Part shown: positions 17,798-26,324 of the stretch, one piece after another
Position numbering within the stretch: the stretch's first letter is position 1
How the letters are laid out: every line of letters begins with the position of its first letter
Assembly (NCBI RefSeq): GCF_022478115.1
Contig: NZ_JAKGSC010000001.1
Location: 1,116,001 to 1,180,000, forward strand
From: Tenacibaculum aquimarinum
GTDB lineage: Bacteria; Bacteroidota; Bacteroidia; Flavobacteriales; Flavobacteriaceae
Direction of reading: 5' to 3'
DNA: 64,000 bases
Position numbers and translations under genes: made by a program
The notes under the pieces: generated by a model
What the model was told of the DNA's origin: nothing
Seen by the model: the letters and a program-made list of their open reading frames with translations, nothing else
The model's database searches: none

Positions 17798-18379
17798 ATG
17801 ATCTACTTAAAAAAAACATTGTTGTTATTATTTGTTTTATTTGTTAATACCAATATTAATGCTCAAAATAAATCATGGCAATTTGATATTGGAATAAATA
17901 TCATAGATTATGATACTCCTCCAACAAATGATATGGAAGCAGCGGGTATAACAGGAAAATGGTTTGATGAATATTTTAATGTTGGAGATAATGAAAGTTA
18001 TACTTCTTCGGTTTTACCAAGTATAACAGTTTCTAAATTTTTAGGGGATAAGTTTTCTATTGGTTTAAGAGGTTCTATGAGTAAGGTGACCAAAAAGGAA
18101 GAAGAACCAAGAGGCTCTTTAACTCATTTCGCAGTTGATACATTTGGTAAATATAATTTTATGAATTCGGGTAAATTTAATCCTTTTTTAGAAGTAGGTT
18201 TAGGGCATACCTCAGTAGATGTAATATCATCAATGACTATTAACGGAGGTGTTGGAGCTAATTATTGGTTTGTAGAGAATTTTGGGTTTAAAATACAAGC
18301 CAATTACAAGTATGCTTTTAAAGAGTATTTAGCTCCTCATTATCAATTTATTGCTGGGGTTTCATATAGGTTGAAATAA
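17798..18379 (+). CDS. Small outer membrane beta-barrel protein
   Basis: 193 residues with a Sec signal ending NAQ and an OmpA-type eight-strand barrel pattern of alternating hydrophobic residues, ending in FIAGVSYRLK. Many flavobacterial relatives carry a C-terminal peptidoglycan-binding OmpA domain; none is present here, and the stop codon comes directly after the last strand, so this is a barrel-only protein. It stands alone between two terminators. Possible roles are pore or structural protein; function is not evident. Confidence 0.75.
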   Translation: MIYLKKTLLLLFVLFVNTNINAQNKSWQFDIGINIIDYDTPPTNDMEAAGITGKWFDEYFNVGDNESYTSSVLPSITVSKFLGDKFSIGLRGSMSKVTKKEEEPRGSLTHFAVDTFGKYNFMNSGKFNPFLEVGLGHTSVDVISSMTINGGVGANYWFVENFGFKIQANYKYAFKEYLAPHYQFIAGVSYRLK

Positions 18380-18401
18380 AAATTACTGAAAGTATATAAA
18401 C

Positions 18402-18432
18402 AAAAAAAGCACAACAATTGTTGTGCTTTTTT
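18402..18432 (+). terminator. Bidirectional terminator between the small barrel gene and metK
   Basis: A 20-bp perfect palindrome with arms AGCACAACAA / TTGTTGTGCT, an A run on the left and a T run on the right. It serves the convergent genes on both sides. Confidence 0.9.
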
Positions 18433-18453
18433 AATACTTATACGTTGTAAAAA

Positions 18454-19710
18454 TTACAAACCAAATGCTTCTTTAACTTGTGGTACATAATCTAATTTTT
18501 CCCAAGTAAATGTTTCTACTTCTTGAGAAACTGTTTCTCCCATTGGGTTAGAAAATGTTACTGTTTTTACTTCTGGAGTTCTTCCCATGTGCCCGTAAGC
18601 AGCAGTTTCAGAATAAATAGGTGTTCTTAATTTTAATCGTTTTTCAATAAAATAAGGACGCATATCAAAAATAGTTTCTACTATTTTACTAATTTCTCCA
18701 TCTGTTTTATCTATAGTTGCTGTTCCGTAAGTTTCAACATTAATACTTGTTGGTTTTGCAACACCAATAGCATAAGAAACTTGTACTAAAACTTCTTTAC
18801 ATAAACCTGCAGCAACTAAATTTTTAGCAATGTGTCTTGTTGCGTAAGCTCCTGATCTATCAACTTTTGAAGGGTCTTTTCCAGAAAAAGCTCCACCACC
18901 GTGCGCACCTTTTCCTCCGTAAGTATCAACTATAATTTTTCTTCCTGTTAAACCAGTATCTCCATGAGGCCCACCAATTACAAAAACACCAGTTGGGTTA
19001 ATATGATAGGTAATATTATCGGTAAATAATTTTTGAATATGTGCAGGTAATTTTGCAACAACTCTAGGAATTAAAATCTCAACAATATCTTTCTTAATTT
19101 TTGCTAACATAACATCGTCAGATGAATCAAAATCATCATGTTGTGTAGAAATTACAATTGCATCAATTCTTTGCGGAACATTATCGTCAGAATACTCAAT
19201 AGTTACTTGAGATTTTGCATCTGGACGTAAGTAGGTAATATCGTTATTTTCTCTTCTAAGTTCAGCAAGTTCAATTAGTAAACGGTGAGACAATTCTAAT
19301 GCCAAAGGCATGTAGTTTTCAGTTTCAGCAGTTGCGTAACCAAACATCATTCCTTGGTCTCCAGCTCCTTGTTCTTCTGGGTTAGCTCTGTCAACTCCTT
19401 GGTTAATATCTGGAGATTGTTCGTGTATTGCAGAAAAAACTCCACAAGAATTTCCATCAAACATATATTCGCTTTTTGTGTAACCAATTTTGTTAATTAC
19501 ATCTCTAGCAATTTGCTGAACATCTAAATAGGTTTTAGACTTAACTTCACCAGCCAAAACAACTTGTCCAGTAGTAACTAATGTTTCACAAGCTACTTTA
19601 CTTGTTGCGTCAAAAGCTAAAAAATTATCGATTAGTGCATCACTAATTTGATCTGCAACTTTATCTGGGTGTCCTTCAGAAACACTTTCTGAAGTAAATA
19701 AATATGACAT
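18454..19710 (-). CDS. metK: S-adenosylmethionine synthase
   Basis: Makes SAM from methionine and ATP. The signature segments are all present: [15 protein letters not shown] at the N-terminus (His14 and Asp16 region), [25 protein letters not shown] and [19 protein letters not shown]. At 418 residues it is of normal to slightly long size. It is divergent from the metY-fusion-metZ genes. Its 5' leader contains a strong SAM-II (SAM-alpha) riboswitch candidate ending ~74 nt before the start codon, which would give direct feedback by its product. Confidence 0.97.
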   Translation of the reverse strand: MSYLFTSESVSEGHPDKVADQISDALIDNFLAFDATSKVACETLVTTGQVVLAGEVKSKTYLDVQQIARDVINKIGYTKSEYMFDGNSCGVFSAIHEQSPDINQGVDRANPEEQGAGDQGMMFGYATAETENYMPLALELSHRLLIELAELRRENNDITYLRPDAKSQVTIEYSDDNVPQRIDAIVISTQHDDFDSSDDVMLAKIKKDIVEILIPRVVAKLPAHIQKLFTDNITYHINPTGVFVIGGPHGDTGLTGRKIIVDTYGGKGAHGGGAFSGKDPSKVDRSGAYATRHIAKNLVAAGLCKEVLVQVSYAIGVAKPTSINVETYGTATIDKTDGEISKIVETIFDMRPYFIEKRLKLRTPIYSETAAYGHMGRTPEVKTVTFSNPMGETVSQEVETFTWEKLDYVPQVKEAFGL

Positions 19711-19783
19711 AATATATCTTCTTTAATATTTTTATTTGAGAAATAAATTTGGATTGCTTGTTCGCTTAAAGAAGTAGGAAATT

Positions 19784-19834
19784 ACTGCTTTAGCATTTTT
19801 TTATTGAGGTTGCAATCAGTTCAAATTTTTCCTC
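19784..19834 (-). promoter_or_regulatory. SAM-II (SAM-alpha) riboswitch candidate upstream of metK
   Basis: On the minus strand the segment reads GAGG, then ATTTG, ACTG, ATTGCA, CCTC, an A-rich linker, TGCTAAAG and CAGT. P1 is GAGG/CCTC (19834-19831 with 19809-19806). The pseudoknot stem is ACTG/CAGT (19820-19817 with 19787-19784). The order ATTTG - TTGCA - TAAA - TGCTAAAG is that of the SAM-II family as I remember it. A -7 promoter box lies just upstream, placing the transcript start next to P1. Its position before metK fits a SAM sensor. Confidence 0.82.
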
Positions 19835-19845
19835 TAATTCTGCGG

Positions 19846-19853
19846 CAAAGGTA
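19846..19853 (-). promoter_or_regulatory. metK: metK promoter -7 box
   Basis: TACCTTTG on the minus strand matches the Bacteroidota -7 consensus TAnnTTTG exactly. It is about 11 bp before the first base of the SAM-II candidate. No convincing -33 TTG is seen at the usual distance. Confidence 0.65.
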
Positions 19854-19962
19854 AGGCAATAATCTAAAATATTTTAAATTTTCACAAATAATTATGAATG
19901 TCAAAAAAAAGGTGCAGAAATTTGCTTATTTGTTAAATGTTTTAAAATAAATACTTTTTTAC

Positions 19963-19994
19963 TTGGATATTAAATTTTTCTGAACATATATTTG
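19963..19994 (+). promoter_or_regulatory. metY promoter (-33 TTG and -7 TATATTTG)
   Basis: TTG at 19963-19965 and TATATTTG at 19987-19994 are separated by 21 bp, the Bacteroidota house-keeping arrangement. The inferred start near 20001 is ~24 nt before the SAM-I riboswitch. Confidence 0.78.
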
Positions 19995-20024
19995 CACTCA
20001 CAAAGTTCAATAACTTATTGAAAT

Positions 20025-20145
20025 GTTATCAAGAAAGGTGGAGGGATTAGACCCTGTGAAACCTTAGCAACCCTTTTCGTGAGGAAAAGAAGGTGCTAAA
20101 TTCTACTTAATTTCAGATTCATTTATCAGAAATTGGATAGATAAC
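20025..20145 (+). promoter_or_regulatory. SAM-I (S-box) riboswitch upstream of metY
   Basis: P1 is a perfect GTTATC (20025-20030) / GATAAC (20140-20145) pair. Between them are the conserved S-box elements AGAAAGGTGGAGGGA, GACCCTGTGAAACC, TTAGCAACC and AAGGTGCTAAATTC, in the right order. It precedes metY and the MetX-AK-HSD and metZ genes, which together build homocysteine, the usual targets of this riboswitch class. Confidence 0.96.
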
Positions 20146-20151
20146 CCAAAA

Positions 20152-20175
20152 ACAAATACACTTCCGTGTATTTGT
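20152..20175 (+). promoter_or_regulatory. Hairpin after the SAM-I aptamer (possible expression platform)
   Basis: A perfect 10-bp stem ACAAATACAC / GTGTATTTGT with a TTCC loop starts 6 nt after P1. Only a poor T-rich stretch follows (ATAATTCTTT), so it is at best a weak terminator. The start codon is another ~95 nt away. It may instead be an RNA stability or pausing element. Confidence 0.5.
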
Positions 20176-20269
20176 ATAATTCTTTATAACATTTTTCTAG
20201 TAAGCTACATCTAAAATAGATGTGTTTTGACTTTTGGTTTAATTATTTATTAACTCAAAAAATAGAAAA

Positions 20270-21544
20270 ATGAGTACTCAAAAATTAGCAACTAACGCGT
20301 TGCACGCAGGACATGATGTAACAACAAACGGAGGTGCAAGAGCAGTTCCTATTTACCAAACATCATCGTATGTTTTTAATGATGCAGATCATGCTGCAAA
20401 TCTTTTTTCATTAAAAGAATTAGGGTTTATTTATACACGTTTAAATAATCCTACAAATCAAATTTTACAAGATCGTTTAGCTGCTGTTGAAGGTGGTATT
20501 GGAGCCGTTGTTTTTGCTTCTGGAACTGCTGCAATTTCAACAGGATTATTAACACTTTTAAAATCGGGAGATCACATTGTGGCTTCAAGTAGTTTATATG
20601 GTGGAACCTACAATTTGTTAAGTGTTACCTTACCAAGATTTGGAATTACAACAACATTTGTAGATGCATCTAATCCAGCTAATTTTGAAGCAGCTGTTCA
20701 AGATAATACAAGAGCATTTTTTGTAGAATCTTTAGGAAATCCGAAGTTAGATGTATTAGATTTAGAAGAAATATCTAAACACGCTAAAGCTGCTGAAGTT
20801 CCTTTTATTGTAGATAATACAGTAGCAACACCAGCATTATTAAATCCAATAAAACATGGAGCCGATTTAGTAATCCATTCTTTAACAAAATATATTGGCG
20901 GACAAGGAACTTCTTTAGGAGGTGCAATTATAGATGCAGGAACTTTTAACTGGGCAAACGGTAAATTTCCTGAATTTACTGAGCCATCTGCAGGTTACCA
21001 TGGTTTAAAATATTATGAAACTTTAGGAGCTGCGTCTTTTGTATTTAAATTAATTTTAGAAGGATTACGTGATTTTGGTGGCGCATTAAGCCCAACAAAT
21101 GCGTTCAATATTATTCAAGGTTTAGAAACATTAACGGTTAGAATAAAGCAACATTCAGAAAACGCCTTAGCTTTAGCAAAATGGTTAGAGCAACAAGATG
21201 CAGTTGAATGGGTTAACTATCCAGGTTTAGAAAGTAGTAAATACAAATCTTTAGCAAATAAATATTTACCAAAAGGACAAAGCGGAATTGTAACTTTTGG
21301 TGCAAAAGGCGGTTTTGAAGCAGCAAAAACTATTTCTAATAAAACAAAAGTGTTCTCTTTATTAGCAAATATTGGTGATACAAAATCACTAATTATTCAC
21401 CCGGCAAGTACAACGCATCAGCAGTTAGATGAAGCAGCACAAGCAAGTGCAGGAGTTTCTCAAGACTTAATAAGACTATCTGTAGGTATTGAAGATTTAG
21501 AAGATTTAAAAGCAGATTTAACAACAGCTTTTTCAGAATTATAA
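20270..21544 (+). CDS. O-acetylhomoserine sulfhydrylase (MetY)
   Basis: A PLP enzyme of the Cys/Met metabolism family that makes homocysteine from O-acetylhomoserine and sulfide. The PLP lysine is in VIHSLTKYIGGQGTSLGG (near residue 207). The length of 424 and the KFPEFTEPSAGYHGL segment mark the longer MetY type rather than cystathionine gamma-synthase. It is first in line after the SAM-I riboswitch and followed by the fusion protein whose N-terminal domain should supply acetylhomoserine. This gives a direct sulfhydrylation route coupled to the sulfide made by the cys genes at 28-33 kb. Confidence 0.94.
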   Translation: MSTQKLATNALHAGHDVTTNGGARAVPIYQTSSYVFNDADHAANLFSLKELGFIYTRLNNPTNQILQDRLAAVEGGIGAVVFASGTAAISTGLLTLLKSGDHIVASSSLYGGTYNLLSVTLPRFGITTTFVDASNPANFEAAVQDNTRAFFVESLGNPKLDVLDLEEISKHAKAAEVPFIVDNTVATPALLNPIKHGADLVIHSLTKYIGGQGTSLGGAIIDAGTFNWANGKFPEFTEPSAGYHGLKYYETLGAASFVFKLILEGLRDFGGALSPTNAFNIIQGLETLTVRIKQHSENALALAKWLEQQDAVEWVNYPGLESSKYKSLANKYLPKGQSGIVTFGAKGGFEAAKTISNKTKVFSLLANIGDTKSLIIHPASTTHQQLDEAAQASAGVSQDLIRLSVGIEDLEDLKADLTTAFSEL

Positions 21545-21562
21545 AATTATGTCTTTTCGTGT

Positions 21563-21606
21563 GCAGTCAAGAACTATTATAATCTTTTGACTGCGTTAAG
21601 GAGACA
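21563..21606 (+). other. Hairpin and repeat fragment between metY and the fusion gene
   Basis: The arms GCAGTCAA (21563-21570) and TTGACTGC (21587-21594) pair. The right arm runs into CTGCGTTAAGGA, identical over 12 nt to the end of the intergenic repeat copies at 2616-2700 (on the other strand) and 4981-5111. No opposite end is seen, so this looks like a repeat remnant. It might act as a processing or weak termination site in the operon. Confidence 0.45.
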
Positions 21607-21627
21607 TTACTCATAAATAAAACATAA

Positions 21628-24600
21628 TTGGAACATCAATTAGAACATATTAAAATAAAAAACTTTACCACAGAATCTGGTAATTTAATTTCTGAATTGA
21701 ATTTAAGTTATCAGGTTTTTGGCCAAGATTTAGGCAAAGCACCTATTATTCTTGTAAACCATGCATTAACAGGTAACAGTGATGTTGCGGGTAAAAATGG
21801 TTGGTGGAAAGATATTGTTGGTAAAGAGAAAGCGATAGACACAAATGTTTATACAATTTTATCTTTCAATATTCCTGGAAATGGTTTTGATGGTTTTTTA
21901 ATTGAAAATTACAAAGATTTTATTGCAAGAGATATTGCTAACGTTTTCTTAGAGGGATTAAATCAGCTGAAAATAACACAATTATTTGCATTAATTGGTG
22001 GTTCTTTGGGTGGTGGAATTGCTTGGGAAATGATGATGTTGAACACAAAATTAACCCAACATTTTTTACCCATTGCTACTGATTGGAAATCGACCGATTG
22101 GTTAATTGCAAATTGTCAAATCCAAGAACAATTTTTAGTAAACTCTAGTAATCCTGTTCATGATGCGCGTATGCACGCAATGTTGTGCTATAGAACTCCA
22201 GAATCTTTTAAAGACCGTTTTAAGAGGTCTAAAAATGAAAATCAAGAACTTTTTAACGTAGAAAGTTGGTTGTTACATCATGGAGAAAAATTACAAGAAC
22301 GTTATCAATTATCATCGTATAAGTTGATGAATCAGTTGCTTAGGAGTATTGATGTTACAAATAATGGAGAAAAAAAGATTGATGTTTTAGATGAAATTGA
22401 AGCAAATATTCACATTATTGGTGTGGATTCTGATCTGTTTTTTACAGCAGAAGAAAACAGAGAAACGCATAAAAAATTAGCATTAACAAAAGAAAATGTT
22501 ACTTATAATGAAATAAATTCGTTGCATGGACATGATGCTTTTTTAATAGAATACGATCAACTTCAAAAAATAATAGAACCTATTTTCAATAAAGATTATA
22601 GAGCAAAAAAAATGAAAGTATTAAAGTTTGGAGGAAAGTCTTTAGCAAATGGAAAAGGTATTAAAAATGCTATTGAAATTATCCTCAATAAGTCTAAAAA
22701 TCGAAAAAAAATAGCAGTAGTTGCTTCAGCAAGAGGTAATACTACTGATAGTTTAGAAGCTCTTTTAGAAAAAGCAAAATCAAAAACATCCTATAAAAAC
22801 GATTTTGAGAATTTTAAACAATATCAACAAGAGCCTAACAATTCTCTAGATTTATCTAAAGAATTTTCAACGTTAGAAACTATTTTTGAAGGTGTTTCTT
22901 TATTAAGAGATTATAGTACTAAAATTAAAGATGAAGTTTTAGCACAAGGAGAATTGTTATCCACAAAAATGGTAACAAGTTTATTAGAAAAAGAAGGGAT
23001 TTCGGCTAATGTTGTCGATGCAAGAGAATTAATTATTACAGATGATAATTTTGGAAATGCACAGCCAATTAATGCAGTTTCTTCAGAAAATGTAATTTCA
23101 TTTTTTAAAGAAAATAATAATACGGTTAATGTTGTTACTGGTTTTATTTCATCAAATAAAAAAGGAGAAACCACAACTTTAGGAAGAAACGGAAGTAATT
23201 ACACAGCAGCGCTTTTAGCAAATTATTTAGACGCAGATGAGTTGCAGAATTATACACATGTAAGTGGAATTTTTACTGCAAATCCAGATTTGGTAGCTGA
23301 TGCAAAGAAAATAGAACAATTATCTTTTTCTGAAGCAAATGAATTAGCAAATTTTGGAGCAACCATTTTACATGCAAAAACCATTATTCCGCTTTTAGAA
23401 AAAAACATTAATTTAAGAATATTAAATACCTTTAATAAAGAAGATAAAGGAACTTTAATTACATCTGAAACTTCAGAAAAAGGAATAAAATCAATCTCTA
23501 CAATTAACAACGTTTCTCTTTTAAATTTTGAAGGAAGAGGTTTGTTAGGAAAAGTAGGAGTAGATGCACGTATTTTTAGAGCATTAAGTGATAAAAATAT
23601 TAGTGTAAGTATTGTTTCTCAAGGTTCTTCGGAAAGAGGAATTGGTTTAATAATAGATTCAAATAGAGCTTCGGAAGCAGTTTTAGCATTAGAAGCAGCT
23701 TTTGAAAACGATTTTTATTCGCAAGATGTAAATCAGATTTCTATTATAGAAAACGTGGCAGTAATTTCTATTATTGGTCAAGATTTAAGCGAATTTCATT
23801 TGCCCTATAATGCATTGATTAAAAATCAAATTGTACCCGTTTTATTCAACAATACAGTTACTGGAAAAAATGTGAGTTTGGTTGTTAAAAAAGACGAACT
23901 TCACAAAGCAGTAAATGTAATTCACGGTCAGGTTTTTGGAATTGCAAAGAAAATAAACATTGCTATTTTTGGTAAAGGAACTGTTGGTGGAACTTTAATT
24001 GATCAAATTTTAGAGAATACAGCTTCGGTTTTAGAACGAAGGAAAATACAGTTAAACGTTTTTGCTGTTGCAGATTCTAAAAGAACTTTGTTAAATAAAA
24101 ATGGGGTTTCTAAAAATTGGGAGCAAGATTTACTTACAAACGGACAAGAAAACACCACAATTGAAGCTATTATTGAGTTTGCTAAATCGCATCATTTCGA
24201 AAACCTAATTGCTGTAGATAATACCGCAAGTGTGCCTTTTGTGGGGAATTATATTCAGTTTATAGAAGCTGGTTTCGATTTAGTTTCTTGCAATAAAATT
24301 GCAAATACGTTGTCTTTTGATTTTTATAAAGAAGTTAGAGCAAAATTAAAAGAATATCAAAAGCAATATCTGTATGAAACCAATGTTGGTGCAGGTTTAC
24401 CTTTAATTGATACAATACGATTGTTACATGAATCTGGAGAAAATATCACAAAAATTAGAGGGGTTTTTTCTGGGAGTTTAAGTTATTTATTCAATACTTT
24501 TTCAGCAGAAAACAGAACTTTTTCAGAAGTTTTAAAAGAAGTAATTGATAGCGGATTTACAGAGCCCGATGCAAGAGAAGATTTAGGTGGAAATGATGTT

Positions 24601-25029
24601 GCAAGGAAGTTGCTGATTTTAGCAAGAGAATTAGAGTTAGAAAACGAATTTATTGATGTTAATATTCAGAATTTAATTCCAGAAAATTTAAGAGAAGGTA
24701 AGGTTGAAGATTTTCTATCTAATTTAGATTTAATGAATGATGAGTATCAGCAATTAAAAGAAAATCAAGATGAAAATCATGTTTTACGTTATATTGGCGA
24801 ATTAAGTGGAGATTTATCACAAGATAGAGGAAATTTAGACGTGAAATTGGTTTCAGTTTGTAAAAATTCTCCTTTAGGATCTTTAAAAGGATCTGATGCA
24901 ATTTTTGAAATTTACACAGAATCTTACGGAGAACAACCTATTGTTATTCAAGGAGCAGGAGCAGGATCTAAAGTAACAGCAAGAGGTGTTTTTGGAGATA
25001 TTTTAAGATTGGCAAAACATAACAACTAA
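21628..25029 (+). CDS. Trifunctional fusion: MetX-like acyltransferase - aspartate kinase - homoserine dehydrogenase
   Basis: 1133 residues, three enzymes. Residues 1-~328: alpha/beta-hydrolase of the MetX type, with nucleophile in LIGGSLGGG, an Asp in GVDSDLFFT and a His in LHGHDAFL, expected to acylate homoserine. From Met329: aspartate kinase (KVLKFGGKSL, RNGSNYTAALLAN, NFGATILHAKT) with two ACT repeats. From ~775: homoserine dehydrogenase (IAIFGKGTVGG, SCNKIANT, GFTEPDAREDLGGND). The start is TTG, directly after an in-frame TAA; no Met lies nearby. An internal ATG at 22612 begins the kinase part. The fusion covers aspartate phosphorylation, homoserine formation and its acylation. Confidence 0.93.
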   Translation: MEHQLEHIKIKNFTTESGNLISELNLSYQVFGQDLGKAPIILVNHALTGNSDVAGKNGWWKDIVGKEKAIDTNVYTILSFNIPGNGFDGFLIENYKDFIARDIANVFLEGLNQLKITQLFALIGGSLGGGIAWEMMMLNTKLTQHFLPIATDWKSTDWLIANCQIQEQFLVNSSNPVHDARMHAMLCYRTPESFKDRFKRSKNENQELFNVESWLLHHGEKLQERYQLSSYKLMNQLLRSIDVTNNGEKKIDVLDEIEANIHIIGVDSDLFFTAEENRETHKKLALTKENVTYNEINSLHGHDAFLIEYDQLQKIIEPIFNKDYRAKKMKVLKFGGKSLANGKGIKNAIEIILNKSKNRKKIAVVASARGNTTDSLEALLEKAKSKTSYKNDFENFKQYQQEPNNSLDLSKEFSTLETIFEGVSLLRDYSTKIKDEVLAQGELLSTKMVTSLLEKEGISANVVDARELIITDDNFGNAQPINAVSSENVISFFKENNNTVNVVTGFISSNKKGETTTLGRNGSNYTAALLANYLDADELQNYTHVSGIFTANPDLVADAKKIEQLSFSEANELANFGATILHAKTIIPLLEKNINLRILNTFNKEDKGTLITSETSEKGIKSISTINNVSLLNFEGRGLLGKVGVDARIFRALSDKNISVSIVSQGSSERGIGLIIDSNRASEAVLALEAAFENDFYSQDVNQISIIENVAVISIIGQDLSEFHLPYNALIKNQIVPVLFNNTVTGKNVSLVVKKDELHKAVNVIHGQVFGIAKKINIAIFGKGTVGGTLIDQILENTASVLERRKIQLNVFAVADSKRTLLNKNGVSKNWEQDLLTNGQENTTIEAIIEFAKSHHFENLIAVDNTASVPFVGNYIQFIEAGFDLVSCNKIANTLSFDFYKEVRAKLKEYQKQYLYETNVGAGLPLIDTIRLLHESGENITKIRGVFSGSLSYLFNTFSAENRTFSEVLKEVIDSGFTEPDAREDLGGNDVARKLLILARELELENEFIDVNIQNLIPENLREGKVEDFLSNLDLMNDEYQQLKENQDENHVLRYIGELSGDLSQDRGNLDVKLVSVCKNSPLGSLKGSDAIFEIYTESYGEQPIVIQGAGAGSKVTARGVFGDILRLAKHNN

Positions 25030-25105
25030 ACAATTAAAAGATTGAAGAATTAAAAAATAAAACTCAATCATTCAATATTTAAATCATTTAATCTTTCAAT
25101 AAAAG

Positions 25106-26272
25106 ATGAAAAAACATTTCGAAACAAAAGCAATAAGAACACAAACTGAGAGAAGTCAATTTTCTGAGCATTCTACGCCATTATATTTAACATCTAGTTT
25201 TGTTTTTGACGATGCTGAAGAAATGAGAGCTTCCTTTGCAGAAGAAAAACAACGTAATTTATACAGCCGATTTACAAATCCAAATACAACAGAATTTGTA
25301 GATAAAATTGTGGCAATGGAAGGTGCGGAAGCTGGTTATGCTTTTGCAACAGGAATGTCTGCCATATTTTCAACTTTTGCAGCTTTGTTAAATGCTGGAG
25401 ATCATGTGGTGTCTTGTCGTTCAGTTTTTGGATCTACACACAGTATGTTTACTAAGTTTTTACCAAAATGGAATATTGAAACATCATATTTTAAGGTAAA
25501 TGAAGTCGATTTGGTTGAAAGTTTAATTCAACCCAATACAAAGATTTTATACATTGAAACACCTACAAATCCGGCAGTAGATATTTTAGATTTAGAAGTA
25601 ATTTGTAAGATTGCTAAGAAGCATAACCTTATTTTTATTGTTGATAATTGTTTTGCAACACCTTATATTCAGCAACCAATTAAATTTGGTGCAGATTTAG
25701 TTGTACATTCTGCTACAAAATTAATTGACGGTCAAGGACGAGTTTTAGGTGGAGTTGCAGTTGGAAATAAAGATTTGATGAGAGAAATCTATTTATTCTC
25801 AAGAAATACTGGTCCTGCAATGTCTCCTTTTAATGCGTGGGTTTTGTCTAAAAGTTTAGAAACATTAGCAATTAGAGTAGAAAAACATTCAGAAAATGCA
25901 TTAAAAGTTGCTCAATTTTTAGAAACTCAAGAAAATGTTGAGTTGGTAAAGTACCCGTTTTTAAAATCGCATCCGCAGTATGAAGTTGCAAAAAATCAGA
26001 TGAAATTAGGTGGGAACATAGTCGCTTTTGAAATTAAAGGAGGAATTGAAGCAGGAAGAGTTTTTCTAGACAACATAAAGATGTGTTCATTATCTGCAAA
26101 CTTGGGAGATACAAGAACCATTGTTACGCATCCATCATCTACAACCCACGGAAGATTATCAGAAGAAGATAGATTAGAAGTTGGTATTACAAAAGGTTTG
26201 GTTAGAGTTTCTGTAGGTTTAGAGAATGTAGAAGATATTATTGCTGATTTAGAGCAAGCGTTAATGAATTAA
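25106..26272 (+). CDS. Trans-sulfuration family PLP enzyme (MetZ/MetB-like)
   Basis: 388 residues, Cys/Met metabolism PLP family. The PLP lysine lies in VVHSATKLIDGQGRVLGGVAVG (near residue 205). It is shorter than the MetY at 20270 and has the RNLYSRFTNPN and SCRSVFGSTHSMF segments typical of O-succinylhomoserine sulfhydrylase (MetZ). Cystathionine gamma-synthase activity cannot be excluded. It follows the fusion gene by 76 bp of AT-rich sequence and is likely in the same SAM-I controlled transcript. Having both MetY and a MetZ-like enzyme suggests two acceptor specificities or a backup. Confidence 0.88.
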   Translation: MKKHFETKAIRTQTERSQFSEHSTPLYLTSSFVFDDAEEMRASFAEEKQRNLYSRFTNPNTTEFVDKIVAMEGAEAGYAFATGMSAIFSTFAALLNAGDHVVSCRSVFGSTHSMFTKFLPKWNIETSYFKVNEVDLVESLIQPNTKILYIETPTNPAVDILDLEVICKIAKKHNLIFIVDNCFATPYIQQPIKFGADLVVHSATKLIDGQGRVLGGVAVGNKDLMREIYLFSRNTGPAMSPFNAWVLSKSLETLAIRVEKHSENALKVAQFLETQENVELVKYPFLKSHPQYEVAKNQMKLGGNIVAFEIKGGIEAGRVFLDNIKMCSLSANLGDTRTIVTHPSSTTHGRLSEEDRLEVGITKGLVRVSVGLENVEDIIADLEQALMN

Positions 26273-26302
26273 TTAAATTAGAATTATAAACCCTTTAGGC
26301 AT

Positions 26303-26310
26303 TATTTTTG
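26303..26310 (+). promoter_or_regulatory. -7 box upstream of the alginate lyase gene
   Basis: TATTTTTG matches TAnnTTTG and ends 14 bp before the start codon. It suggests the lyase is transcribed separately from the methionine genes. Confidence 0.5.
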
Positions 26311-26324
26311 TTAAATTTTATATT

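Noticed and set aside
17798..18379. Truncated OmpA-family gene missing its peptidoglycan-binding domain through a frameshift
   Set aside because: The stop codon follows a normal terminal beta strand and a terminator comes soon after; no OmpA-like sequence was seen in other frames, so a barrel-only protein is simpler.
21628..25029. Fusion protein as an artefact of a missing stop codon between metX and thrA-like genes
   Set aside because: The frame is open across the junction with no extra or degraded linker, and I recall the same fusion in related genomes.
25030..25105. AT-rich gap with ATTAAAAGATTGAA and ATCTTTCAATA-like words, as an inverted repeat or operator
   Set aside because: The similarity is loose and of the kind common in AT-rich gaps; no stable hairpin or family was supported.
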